From Sipunculus nudus (lineage: Eukaryota > Annelida > Sipuncula > Golfingiida > Sipunculidae), in the NCBI GenBank assembly GCA_026874595.1, contig CM049319.1, positions 2,177,501 to 2,241,500 on the forward strand: a DNA stretch of 64,000 nt, in the 5' to 3' direction. Under the pieces are notes generated by a model. It was not told the origin of the DNA. It saw only the letters and a program-made list of their open reading frames with translations, and made no database searches. Within the stretch, counting starts at the first letter, position 1; every line of letters starts with the position of its first letter. Below, piece after piece: positions 24,340 through 35,967 of this stretch. Position numbers and translations under genes: made by a program.

Positions 24340-26062
24340 ATGCATCATGTCTCTAACCGTTTCTATAGTGATTACTGTATGAAGGGACGTCTTTGAACTT
24401 GGGAACTACTTCGAACATTTTTAGAAACATTATATTTCATAACATAACAATTAAAGCAAATTGGTGTTTTTCCTGATAAGCTGTCAATATAAATAAAACA
24501 ATTGAGGATGATTTTGTAACTATAGGTTTTCCCATAGACTTAAGGTCAATGCTGTACTCGCTTTCAAAATGGCGCCTTGTTATATTTATTTGAAATATGG
24601 TTCAACATTGTTAGTACATCTGAATTGATTGATATAGCGGAAGCCTGCCGGCATGCACATTGTCCTACTACTGTTATGTTTTCATGCTCAATATGTTCAA
24701 ACTCCTTCCAGCTCTCTCATATGCTTGCCGATTTATGGTGCGGAAATTTGTGCTCAAAGTAAACTCGTATGTGGGGGCTACTTTGAACAAGCGTAAAATA
24801 AATAAGAATATAGTTTAATGATTCCAATAAAAATGGTTGAGTTATAAAGTGTAGTTTTACCGCCATATATCTTAAATGATGAATAAGGACAACTTAAACA
24901 CATCAAGCAGTTGGACAATACGATATTTATTTTTGGTAGTCGTTTTGATTTGGTCGGAACGCTTCAGCAGCTTGCTCCTGTTTAACACATGGTGACGTCA
25001 GGTTTTACCTGATGGAAATTCGATAACGGACAGGTAAGTGCAGGTATGTAACGGACCATTCACTCGTGGCAAGTACACGCGCATCAAACGGAGGTTTACA
25101 AAGTGGCCGTACATTGGGTTACTCGTCTCTTTCATCAATACCAGCTTATATCGGCCTACAGGTCAGTGGCTGTGGCTGGCAAAGTTATAAATAAATGATA
25201 AATTTAGGAAAAGGTTTGTTTTGCTAAAACCAACAAAAACGCGCGATCTTTCAACTGTATTTACTTTACCCTAATAGATCCCAAATTTCTTTTTATAAAT
25301 ACAGATGGTCGATATGCTGTATCAGTCTATGATAATTCTTTTAAATTTGATCTCGATCTTAATTATAAAAGCCATCGATAATCCTACTGACAATTATATT
25401 GCATTGGTACCAACATTGATTCCCTTTTTTCCACGCTTTGATTCTTGTTAAAGTATCTTGTGTGATTTTAATGATTCCTGTCAATTTATTACGGCAACCC
25501 TGTCAAGGCGGAGTGAGAGAAAAAAAAACGCAAAAAAATGGATTCATATTATATGACAGTCATTAGCGTTCATAATTCAGTGAGCCAACCATAATGAAAT
25601 TAGCCTTCCCAAACTGTTTCATAAACTCTCCAATATTTTACACATACATTTATGGAATTTATTAATCTGAAATGTGTTTTTTTATATCGATTTTCTATAA
25701 TCAGGTACTGGCCATTTTAAGCAAACTTATTTAAAAATTTCCACCCTAAAATTTAAGAAGAAAGTTAGATGATGAATCCACAATAAAAGATTCGTGCAGA
25801 TATTTGTAAGTATTGTAAGATAATGCTATTGTTAAATGCACACGTGTTGCCAGATGTGAGGAATATTTTTTATTAGATGTAAATGTTGCATTAAATAAAA
25901 AAATAAGAAATATCTTGTGAAGGAATCTGAAAATAATATATATAAACCTTGGGAGTTAAATTGATTATAATACATATAAATTTACGCTACGCTGAAGCAG
26001 GTTAGTTGGAGGGAGTCAGGTATTCATATACTCTAATATACATATATATATATATATATTTG

Positions 26063-26093
<31 letters not shown>

Positions 26094-26934
26094 ATATTCT
26101 ACCAAAGCAACGGTCGTACGGTTCAGAGAGCTGAAGGCATTGATGAAAAACGTTAAAATTATAAAGAAATAACGTGTTGAGGTTGATCAGGTGAATTTGC
26201 TTACAATATGCCTGGCGTATTCAATCGTTCTAAAAATAGTCCGAGATGGAATTAAACTGAAATTGTACAACAGGTGCCCTGATGTAATGAGCAGCTGTAT
26301 CTGAACCTGCTCTGATCCCCTGTATCTTTGTCATGAGGATTTGCAGGTTTGTTCAACCAGACGTCAAATTAATATTTATACCAAGGTCAATGTTTTGCAC
26401 GCAAGGCATGACGGGAAACAGGAAATAACAGAGCACGCCCATGCTCACACTTCGCAGAATCAGACTCACGAGTGTACGACTCTGCTGGTTGGGGTTTGTG
26501 GGCGTCAATATCAGTCACCCACAATGCATCGGGGCTTTTAAACACATCAGTTGCGTAGGTGTTAATGTAATTAGAAAGGTAACGTTCAAATATGTTGAAA
26601 AAGAATTATTTAAAGGCAAATAACATAAACATGGGTGGTTTGCACACGAAATAAGCCATATTTTTAAGCATGCATGCGCATGTGAAATGTAAACAGCAGG
26701 TGGTTTCCTTGAAATGTAACAAATTTTTATTTTAAATTTGACAGTTGAGACAAGAAGTCCAGGTGGTCCCACAATGCACAGCAGGACGAAGATCGTTTTG
26801 AGTAGAGATGAACCTTGACGGGAGGAATATTCTTCTTTTTTTTATATCTGATCAAAACGACTTTGTCCTCGGGGAAACGATAACACATTAAGACCCAGGA
26901 CCCCACCTTAATTTTTGACACATCTTCTGTATAT
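24340..26934. other. AT-rich non-coding DNA, no gene seen
   Basis: Nothing beyond the AT microsatellite at 26040-26098 and a perfect TGACGTCA near 24992. The small GC-richer patch at 24950-25180 has no coding frame I can support. Confidence 0.55.
26040..26098. repeat. Interrupted (AT)n microsatellite
   Basis: Three (AT/TA)n blocks separated by 'ttgt' and 'ttt' interruptions, about 59 bp in total. Confidence 0.95.
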
Positions 26935-27085
26935 TGTAACGGAGTGACATAAAAGCGGACCGAACTGTCTCGCTAGCGAATAGCGAAGCGTTTGGAACAC
27001 CGGACATGTGCGCAACCGACATAGGTTCGAATCCCGGATCGGCCCAAAATTTTCCCGTAAGCAAAATATTTCTCAAATATGGGCT
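26935..27085 (+). mobile_element. tRNA-derived SINE-like element, copy 1
   Basis: A perfect pol III B-box-type sequence GGTTCGAATCC (27024-27034) lies about 40 bp after an A-box-like TAGCGAAGCG (26981-26990). The spacing suits a tRNA-related SINE head. The flanking words 'accgaactgtctcgct' and 'ggcccaa..ttt.ccc..aagcaaaa.at' are repeated in the next copy at 27241-27350, showing that this is a dispersed unit rather than a functional tRNA gene. The cloverleaf is poor, especially the acceptor stem. Confidence 0.6.
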
Positions 27086-27228
27086 CGTCCAAAATGACAA
27101 TCAATTGTGGGGCCTGGTGAATGGTGGTTCGAAGTAATTGAGTAATTACCGCAACCTAGTTTACCATAAGTGTGACTCCTTGGAAATTGTACTTGTTCTG
27201 ATACCAGAAGGCTCTTAAGTCAAGGGGT

Positions 27229-27243
27229 GGGGGGGGGGGGGGG
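27229..27243 (+). repeat. Poly(G) tract, 15 bp
   Basis: Fifteen uninterrupted G (preceded by GGGGT), lying between the two SINE-like copies. Confidence 0.95.
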
Positions 27244-27350
27244 TGGTTACAGAGTGCAAATAACAGCAAACCGAACTGTCTCGCTGATTCTGGCGAAGCG
27301 GGTGAAAATTCGAGAGCGGCCCAATATTTACCCTTCAGCAAAAATGTTTC
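27244..27350 (+). mobile_element. tRNA-derived SINE-like element, copy 2 (internally deleted)
   Basis: This shares 'accgaactgtctcgct' and the trailing 'gcggcccaa.attt.ccc' block with copy 1. It keeps an A-box-like TGGCGAAGCGGG (27291-27302) but has lost about 35 bp leading to the B box, where only 'aaattcgag' remains. Same orientation as copy 1, about 310 bp downstream. It should be transcriptionally dead. Confidence 0.5.
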
Positions 27351-30302
27351 CGTAACAATATGTAAAGTGTAAATTCTATTATTCTGTCAATGTTACAATG
27401 GAGTAACCCCAGTGACGTCGTCAGTGTTGAATTTGAGTGCATGATACCCGCTTGTAAATTTGATTGGCCTTAATTAAAAATTATAAGACTTCGCAAATGT
27501 ATGTTAAAGTTTGAGACTTTTCATATAATAAAGACCAGTTCAGCAGCCGAAATGGCTAAATTGATGCATGTTGTTGTTTGTAAAATCCACGGGTTACAAA
27601 AAGACATCGCAATTTTTTTTTTGGAAAAGAAAAAGGCCATTTGAAAACATACACACACCTAAACACACACCCACATACACACACATGAATATCTCTGTAA
27701 TTCTTAACACAACAGGAGTCAAAATTCAGAGCAAGCCCTTGATTATTATTAAATATGTAATTAAGATAAATGTTCCTATAAAAGCCATAAATATACAAGG
27801 TCTTGCTTGTATATATCGTCTAAAAGTCGTATTTGATTTCGTGATACCAACGTGCGTGAGGCGTTGAAAAACTGTCATCTGTTCCTCATGAATATTCAGA
27901 TATCGGAGCAGCAGTTAACATCACGTGACATAATAAAAGGTTTGCGGCAAGTTATGCTGGCTCCTTTGCATGTCAAAGTAAATACCTACAGTCAGTTGGG
28001 AACGTGTTTGAATTATTTAGTCATATTTACTGAAGTTGATTGACAAGTATTTTTAAAATTCTCAGCAATCTGAGTGATCTAGAACAAGTTAGTCCTGCTC
28101 AAAATCAGCCACAGAGGTGAGCGTAGATGGTTGTCTTGAAGACCTAGTAGATGGTTATAGAGTAAACCACTGTGTGAGTCGGCTGCGTGGACGAATACTG
28201 ATTGTAATTGTAGTGTGAGCTGTGGTTTCTGATTCCCTTGGCTTTAATCAGGGCTCAGTCTGTTGCATTTGAGCTCGTTTAAACCTGTTTTGGCTGGCCC
28301 AGGTTACCTTCTTGGATAACAGGGACTCATTGGTACAACACAAGAGTCGTGGGTATAAAGTATAACACTGAATGGTTAAGGTGTCTGAAGTGATAATTTA
28401 TGGCCAGCTTATGATGAATTAAAGCTACCCTGGAACTGCCGCTCCCCACCTTCTGCCCTTTGTAGTTAGTATAACGGGGACATGACTGTTAATCCAGTGG
28501 TGTTACACCAACACTTTGGACTATCATGATCTCTATATTAAAACGTTAAAAATGCAGACCTGTATAATTCATATGATTTTACAATTGTCTACTTGGACTG
28601 AGGTTTTGGGCAAAAATCCTAATATTAGTGAGCCAGATCTGTTTTATATGCAATTTCTAATGTTACTATGCAAGATTTAATATTTATATGCCATGAACCA
28701 AATGTCTTTTCCGTTTTGAATATGTCATGAGAAAAATTGCCTTTATGATACATTTTTCATGAATCATGCTTAAATATATTCTGCTGCGTGTACTGCAATA
28801 TATCTTATCTTTCATAAAAATGTTTTCCAGTGTGCAACAGGGGATGTGTATATGTATGTGTGTGTGTGTGTGTTATATTAAATTTTCTGACCAGCAGGGC
28901 ACCATACAGATATAAGATATAACCTTACATTGTTGTCGGAAATGACCGGAGAAACAATCAGAGGCAAATTTTTATTAAATCATTAAATATTTTATTTAAA
29001 TCAGAGGCAAACGTTTATTACAAGGTATAGGAATTCTAGCCGTTAAAGACAGTCTATCTTATAAATATCTAGGACAGTGCGGGTTTCTGTGTGGAGACAT
29101 AACCGAGGTATTTAATCTCAGGTAAAGAACATTTGTCTCTGTATTTTTTATTGACCGGAACGTTTCACATTGGCGGAGGCTGTTGACATCCAAATAGTGC
29201 TTTCTTGTTGACATTTTGTCATGCTTCTTTCATGTTTATAAAGAATTACAAGAAAAGAACAACCGGACAGCGATTCTATAGGTTCTGAATGTATTTACTA
29301 AATATATGCATTGTATAAGTTAAAAAAAAGAAAGAAAACAGTCGGATCCGAAAGAATTAATTTTAGCACGTCAAGATGCAGCTTTCATTTTTTTCTTGTT
29401 AAATCATTTCCGGTACATTGGTAATTCAGTTTTGATTCATTTACTTTATTGCATGGTTAAATATTTATGAAAACACTCTAGACCTTCCTAAAGATTGATT
29501 TAACATGTGGATTTCTGGTAAAATATTTATGTTAAAAATACCATTGTCCTTCATGAAAGAAATATCAACAATTTCTGAAGAAGCATTTTTGTTATTCCCA
29601 ACCCTCACAACAATACTTTTATTTTATCGTTTCCTTCATAGGGATCCATCAGATTTTTTTATCGGTATATTGAAATCCTAATTATCCTTTAGAAAAATTC
29701 GTAAAACTTTAGAAGGGAAATTGTATTGTACCTGAAGTTATCTGGCGAAGTGTCGGGATTACCGTATAACGTAGATTTACAAGTTCATATAAAAAAACAT
29801 ATGCTGTGGAAAACAGATAATGGTAACGCAATGGAGTGACTGGACAATGTTTAACACATACATTTCAGGGTATATAGCCCTGTTACGCGCGTGCGCTGAA
29901 GAAACAGACAACAGTGACGGTGCATTTAAAAACAGGCACGTTTTATTTACAGAAACAGTCTGCGACAACGAGGCTGAAAGTGCATATGAACTCAAAATTG
30001 GTGATTCGTGGAGAACATATATACTAATATTCAATATTCAACACAATAGAGGATAGTTATTTAAAATGACTTGCTGCATAATCTTTCCCACGGGCAGCTA
30101 ATACCACAAGGATAAAATATATTTTTTATATGATTGGACTTATTATCGCTTTCATAAGCAGAAAATATCGATGTTGTTCAGTCAAGCTTAATAATAAGAA
30201 TCTTTAACTAAAGTGAGAATGAGGATTGCCGTAAAATAATTGAGACCACCACAAAGGTTTTAGGGACACATTCTGGCATGAGCCTGCCCAAGTAAAATAT
30301 AC
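27351..30302. other. AT-rich non-coding DNA, no supported gene
   Basis: Includes a CA-rich patch at 27645-27690, a short (GT)n at 28853-28872 and AT-rich filler. A 78-codon plus frame at 29820-30056 and an 85-codon minus frame overlap each other. Neither is recognisable. Confidence 0.5.
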
Positions 30303-30414
30303 CGCCAGTTAAAAATCTCGGGTACCCGTCTTCTACACAACCCCAGCGTTAGGGTTCTGACAGATAATTTGTCACGTCGCTTCCAAGGTCCGTCTTCAAC
30401 ATCTACTGGAACAG
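30303..30414 (-). CDS. Candidate internal exon, unknown product
   Basis: On the minus strand a pyrimidine-rich stretch ends TTCTTTGTAG (acceptor; a second acceptor TTCCAG lies 9 bp further in), and an in-frame donor GCG/GTATAT follows. The frame reads VPVDVEDGPWKRRDKLSVRT and continues LTLGLCRRRVPEIFNW. It has two basic clusters (KRR, RRR) of the kind prohormone convertases cut, but no amidation signal beside them. Acceptor phase (1) does not match the donor phase (0) of the neuropeptide exon at 35817, so it is not its direct downstream neighbour. The length is compatible with chance. Confidence 0.2.
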
Positions 30415-33400
30415 CTACAAAGAAGAAGAAAATGTCGTTATTAACGTTTGTGATATACATACAATTCGCTGTGCACTATGAACGTTTCGTGATTGCAACA
30501 GACGTTGTTGTTTTTACTTGAATCATCATTATGATAAAAAAACCTTGTAAACATTCATTTTTGGAGGTAACCGCCCCAATGTTTAATGCTGACGTAACTT
30601 ATATTAACCCGAGTATGCACATATACAGATTTCCATTATGGTTTGTGAATACATAAAGGGATGATAGCACACGCTTCCTCTCATGTTTTATCCCTGTGTT
30701 ACATCATGTTAAGTAAGGCAGGGGGGGGGGGGGGTTGGTAACTACAGCACCTGCATGTCAGGGATCAGAAATCATCAAAATAGCTGGGACATATCAGACG
30801 TACTCTTTGTGTGATACCCGGCTGTGGGGCCTGGTTTTCCCATTAAACTGTCGGAGCGCTAATCCAAGGTCAAGGCCGACTGTGGAATATCTTATTGTCT
30901 GAGGTTTGAACTCTAACATTCCCGGATTTGATTCCAGCCCTACCACGTGTCCACAGAAGCTGGCATGGAGGAAACCTGTCTGCATGGACAGTCGTGTGTT
31001 TATTTGGGTAAGACAAATGTCTACATAGAATAATAAACCATATGGGATACGTTGTTGCAATGTTTATTTAAACATATTTTTATTTTCAAAATGACTGGAG
31101 CTGACAAAGTATTTTGCGTCAAAGATGTCTCAAATAAATATGTGACCAAAGGACTGATGATTGGCATGCCGTTCATCCAGGACCCTGACAGATACAGATG
31201 AGAACTGACAGGAGGCGCTGAGTAAGTCTTGACTCGGTGATTGGATGGTTACGTTCAGGAGATGAGAGGCTGTCTGATAACCGTGGTCGCTTTCCGTCAG
31301 GAACTCGTGGAGTGTCAATGTTTTAAACCAGTTTCTGGCCAATGTAACATCTCAAATGGAGAGGGCTCCAGAGCCACAGATGGGCGGAAAATGAAGTTGT
31401 AACATTGTTTAGGATTGTTTTACTTTCGTAAGAGTTTACAAGTTTCATATTGTAGAACACTTATAAAGATCAATTAATCATTGAATAAATAGAAACAAAA
31501 CTTTATAACATCTATTGCAAATTACTTTGAATTTTGCTATTTTGGGTTGCAACAGTTTCTTCAAGCCGAATGCCCTAATAAAGTCGTCATTCAAACAACT
31601 TGAATGGAATTTAATAGAATTATAGCTTTGAAACTGTGACATTACAAAATTAAGAATCAAATGCAATATTCAGTCCACTGAAATACATTGTGACTGATGG
31701 GTGTACGTCTTTGTTTATTTTACATCTGCATTATTTAATAGGATTCTACATGGAATACATGGTCTTCTGAAGTTGATGCTAATCGTAACCAGTTCTGACA
31801 TCCTGTGTCAATGGTAAAATTAAGTAATTTTAGTGGCGTGTTCAGTTGATTACACAACCGGTGGAAAACCGTCATTATTCTTGTGTTAATTAAAAAAATA
31901 TCTCCCGGGCATAATTTAAAACGTGTTTAGTCAGCGGATTGTGACAATCTACAAGAACAGTTTGATGTCCTTATTCTATCAAATTCTTTGAGCTCCCCCA
32001 CGTGACCACATTATTTCTTCTAAGATATATGCTGTCGTCTTAATGTTTTATCAGCTGTTTTACCGGCTTGCCATATAGCTTTCAGTAGCTCCATATTCAA
32101 GACACTGACTAATCAATTAAGTGACCTAAAACACTTAGTGAATTTATCATTATTTTGGATAAGGCTGTCTGCTTGTGTAATGTATATTTAATGTGAGACA
32201 TATATGAAGCAATTTTGGTCCGCCGCCTTTTACGTTTATCATGGTAATGTTTGATACTTTCTTCGCAGTATCCTGGATATTTTAGATGGATTCATTTTAG
32301 AACATTCTGATAATGCATTTATAATTGGTGTACCCCAAAGTTTTCTTTCATCTGAAATTTTTATTTCAGACAAAGCATTTAGATATTGGGTAAAGGAATC
32401 GATTTTCTGAGTTCCGTGTCCGCTTATTTCATGTGATAAATACATTTAAATATTAGTGTAATGTGTCTTCCTTTTCATGTGGTAAAACTTTATATAATCA
32501 CTAAGTGTAACAAAGCTCGTGCACAATAAAGATTTATATGACATATAAAATAAAACTTTATATACCAGTGTGATGATGCAATAATTGGAGAAGGAAGCAT
32601 CAACCTTTCATTTTTCCGTTTATGGGATCATTGTATACTAAATAAACTTAATATTCCATATTTTATCCATTCCATTCCTATCATTTTTATTCATTTTATC
32701 TAAAACGTTTCAAGGTATGTCAGAACCAGTTCCAGTTCATATACAAAGGAACAATAAGCTAGACAGCCTTGAGTTTTATGTAGAGGTCATATGTCTGCTC
32801 TACTCTCCACATTACCTTTAACAGCTGCTGCATCGCAGTTGACCTAGTATTATTACAAAGTTACATTTGATTTCATGGACTGAATGAGAAACTTTCGGAA
32901 AACTCGATTCGTAAGTCCTGTGGATGAAACTCTCACCTAAAAGTTATGTTACATGGGTGGACCTGTTAGGGTCTCAGATCTCCCTAAGCTACTATGTTAA
33001 TTTAATAATAAAGTCTTTGTGGCCGCTTTCTTCTTGCCAACAGGCTACTTTGGACCTAACCTTTATGTGAATAGCCTGGTCTGTATTTTTAAAACAATGT
33101 GTAACATAAGTTTAGACATAAATTATTGAAGAGGACGGGGCGATTAAAACCAAATAATCTTAGCTTAAATATGAATATAAATATAGCTTGATCTACCTTG
33201 ATATTACCTGCTTTATTAAGCATTTGACATTTTACGTCCGCCCCAGCTTTGCTTACCTACTTTTATCAAAAGATCGACCATAGTAAATCTGAACAGACAG
33301 GAAACGGGGTGCACCACAACATGGTGAGAGGAACAAAGGCTGCCAACACGGAGTGGACATACATCTTAAGGTCGCCGCCTAGCTTGTTCTCCTGGTACTA

Positions 33401-35083
33401 AAACGCTTATATTAACCGGAAATGATGACAGGGGGGCAGAACCTCTCCCGCCACTTCAAACGTTAAATGAGATTTTCGGGCGCCCGGGCGGCTGCGTTAG
33501 TTTGCAGGAAAGGCATTAATTAAGGCAATATGGCCCCCACGACCAAACTCTATGCACTTAGGTGCTGAAATATTAAAGGGTAAGCTTTTTGTAATATGGT
33601 TTTTACTACATTTCTGTCCCCAGGCCCCATCTCAAACACGCACGGAGGTTGACAGAAAGTGCCACTTGAACGCCATATGCCATGTAACAGATAAGATAAT
33701 TGCAAAAAAAAATTGCTACCTTAATATTTAAAAAGTTGAACTTATATACTAATTTTTATAAAAATTAAAAACTTGGGAGATAAAAACATGATAGGCGGCA
33801 AATGATATGATATGTATATTGCTGGTTCATTGCTGTTTAAATTGTTACTCCTTTCGAAACATGTTTCCTGCTTAGCTTCCTAATTGTTTTTAATTGAAGT
33901 ACATAATTAAACTCAAACATCTGTATTCTTAAAGTTACGGTTTTAATAATTTGAATTAACGTTTAAAAGTCGCCATCTTGTTTGTCATCGTCATATTGTT
34001 CCGTTGTGATCGCGTTTTGTCATTACTTGCCGGAGTTGAAGTTTAAACAGAGATATAAATGCTTATAATTTGTTTTTATTAATATGTCGGCCCGTTATTT
34101 GGAAGTATAATCACTTTCAAGCCGTCACTGCTGTATTTACAATATATTTAAAAATAACAATACTCAAAACAACATGTTGCATTTTAGTACACGATTAATA
34201 TACATTTTCTGTATAACATATATTGAGAGAATTATTTGGATGATGAAATGTATTATTATTTTACCTCTACGGTATGAACTGACAAGTTTACAATAACAGT
34301 TTTATTTATTGATACGGAAGTAGGTCGTCCGACAAGGTTCTGCCAATACAATGACAGGTAACCTTATATAAGACCGGACACAGAAAACGTTTCCTGCCTG
34401 ACTTTTAGTTGTTTCTTAATTGAAGACCCATTTAAAGATAATGGAAACACCACTTAGTTAATGATCAATTTTAATTATCTATATACTTTGCACAAGTTAA
34501 ACTGTCGGACATAAGATCCCCGATTAATTAGCTTCCTGTTGATGCTATTATTTCGTTAATTTCTTCTTAGTTTTATTGGTTTGTTTCCTTTTTATTTTTA
34601 TGAGTCTCGACCACCATTTCCATTACAGCGACCCTGTCATTTCTGCGGCCTAGTTATTCTGCAGTCTAGACGTGAGGAAATATAAAGTAAAGAATACTCC
34701 GTCATTTCTTATTTATACTTAATGTTAAGGCTCGACGTATGTCCAAGTTAATAGTTTAAACGTTTTGTTCCTTGTTTCGTCCTGAAGAGAATTAGTTAGT
34801 TAATTTAGTTGAGAGATACCCCATTGAAAGATTTACCCGAAAACAGAGGTCGCGCCTCATACAGTATAAGACAGATATCCTTTAATTTGTAAAAAAAAAT
34901 TCAATTTTAATCATATTTCAACCATTATTATATGATTCCTATATTTAAAAAAGGATTTAATTCCATACCTTAGTCACCAATGATGTTATCTTATTTTAGG
35001 AATATCACAATATATCATGCAGATATTGTAAAGAGTAGCCTACTTCCGTGTAATATGCTACAATGGGGATACATGAGGGTGCC
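30415..35083. other. AT-rich non-coding DNA, no supported gene
   Basis: Includes a 14-bp poly(G) run (30721-30734). GC-richer, complex patches are at 30795-31010, 31130-31350 and 33300-33560; the last holds GGGCGCCCGGGCGGC followed by homeodomain-like TTAATTAA. No splice-bounded frame there is convincing. They may be regulatory or old repeats. Confidence 0.5.
30721..30734 (+). repeat. Poly(G) tract, 14 bp
   Basis: Fourteen uninterrupted G. Confidence 0.95.
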
Positions 35084-35107
35084 GGGGGGGGGGGGGGGGG
35101 GGGGGGG
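35084..35107 (+). repeat. Poly(G) tract, 24 bp
   Basis: The longest homopolymer in the window. It lies about 710 bp on the 3' side of the minus-strand neuropeptide exon, so if the gene continues it would be C-rich in the intronic RNA (poly(C) on the sense strand). Confidence 0.95.
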
Positions 35108-35348
35108 CTCAACATCAGGGCACAGGTGAACAAGTGAGTCATGTAGACTTCATACTTTACTCTCGCAGGTAGAAATATAGGGAACAACACTGTGCGAGAC
35201 TGTCTTGTATTAAGCAAACCGAATTCTAATTCCCGGAATTTTTGGTAAAAAAAGAGGGTGGAATAAAATGGTGTATGATAGTTCACCAACTCCATTGTTG
35301 GCGGCCTCTGCTGGCTAGAACAGCGGCGGCCCTTAAAACCAGTTAATG

Positions 35349-35757
35349 ACCCTGCAGGGATAAACAGACTACACTATCTCACAGTGTTAAATAATCTTTA
35401 AATAAAAAAAGAATATTATGATGATCCAGAGTACCCCTAACTTTTGAAATTGTTCCTAAGGTATTGCCTTAACGCTTAGCAAAATTTCACGAAAATGCGT
35501 TCTATTTTTTGGAGAGACGCTAACAGCCAAATCAACCAATCACGAATGAATCCTGCAGGGATACACAAACTATCCTGTCTCACAGTGGTTAATTATCTTT
35601 AACTAAAAAAAAAAAAAAGGAAAATTATGTTGACCCAGAGTACCCCTAACTTTACCGAATTTTTCCTAAGTTGTTGCCCTAGCAAAATTTCACTAAAAAA
35701 CGTTCTTTTTTAGTAGAGTCACTAACAGACAAACCAACCAATTCACGAATCTTGCGT
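35349..35757. repeat. Tandem duplication, 201-bp period, two copies
   Basis: Copies at 35349-35549 and 35550-35757 share CCTGCAGGGATA at the start, 'ccagagtacccctaactt' in the middle, and 'ctaacagacaaa.caacca.tcacgaat' at the end. Divergence is visible, including expansion of an A-run in the second copy, so this is older than the 9-kb duplication. It ends only about 60 bp from the donor of the neuropeptide exon. Confidence 0.85.
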
Positions 35758-35816
35758 TGGTATAATAAAGGGGATTGCCCGGAGTGGGTACGATATATCT
35801 AGTATTAACCACACAC

Positions 35817-35967
35817 CTGTCCTTTGACGAGTTTCTGATACAGTCTGGTGTCTCTCCTCTTTCTGCCGGGACTCAGGGGGGAGTTCAGGTAATGCCATTG
35901 GTCTGCTACGGAGGCCGCGCTCTCAGTGGCACAGTGACCGCCAAGGTTGAACTGACAGGCACGTTTC
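35817..35967 (-). CDS. Exon of calcitonin/DH31-type neuropeptide precursor
   Basis: A 151-bp minus-strand exon. The acceptor is CTCTTTTACAG after a long pyrimidine tract, and the donor is GGACAG/GTGTGTGG. The first base completes a codon (phase 2 in) and the exon ends in phase 0. Its 50 codons read KR, then ACQFNLGGHCATESAA, SVADQWHYLNSPLSP, then GRKRR and DTRLYQKLVKGQ. The KR and RKRR pairs are prohormone-convertase sites. The Gly after SP is an amide donor, giving a predicted 31-residue peptide with two N-terminal Cys for a disulfide ring and a C-terminal Pro-amide. That architecture and length are the hallmarks of calcitonin and DH31 peptides, which act through class B (secretin-type) GPCRs. 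The seven-residue spacing between Cys is wider than in vertebrate calcitonin. GC is clearly above the flanks. If the donor is not used, the frame stops three codons later (TAA at 35805-35807). Signal-peptide and other exons are not found in the window. Confidence 0.78.

Noticed and set aside
26935-27085. Functional tRNA gene
   Set aside because: The B box is perfect but no full cloverleaf with paired acceptor stem can be drawn, and a second, damaged copy with shared flanks shows it is a SINE-type repeat.
31091-31201. 36-codon small ORF (MTGADKVFCVKDVSNKYV...)
   Set aside because: Composition is protein-like but the length is far below what chance allows excluding, and there is no splice or homology support.
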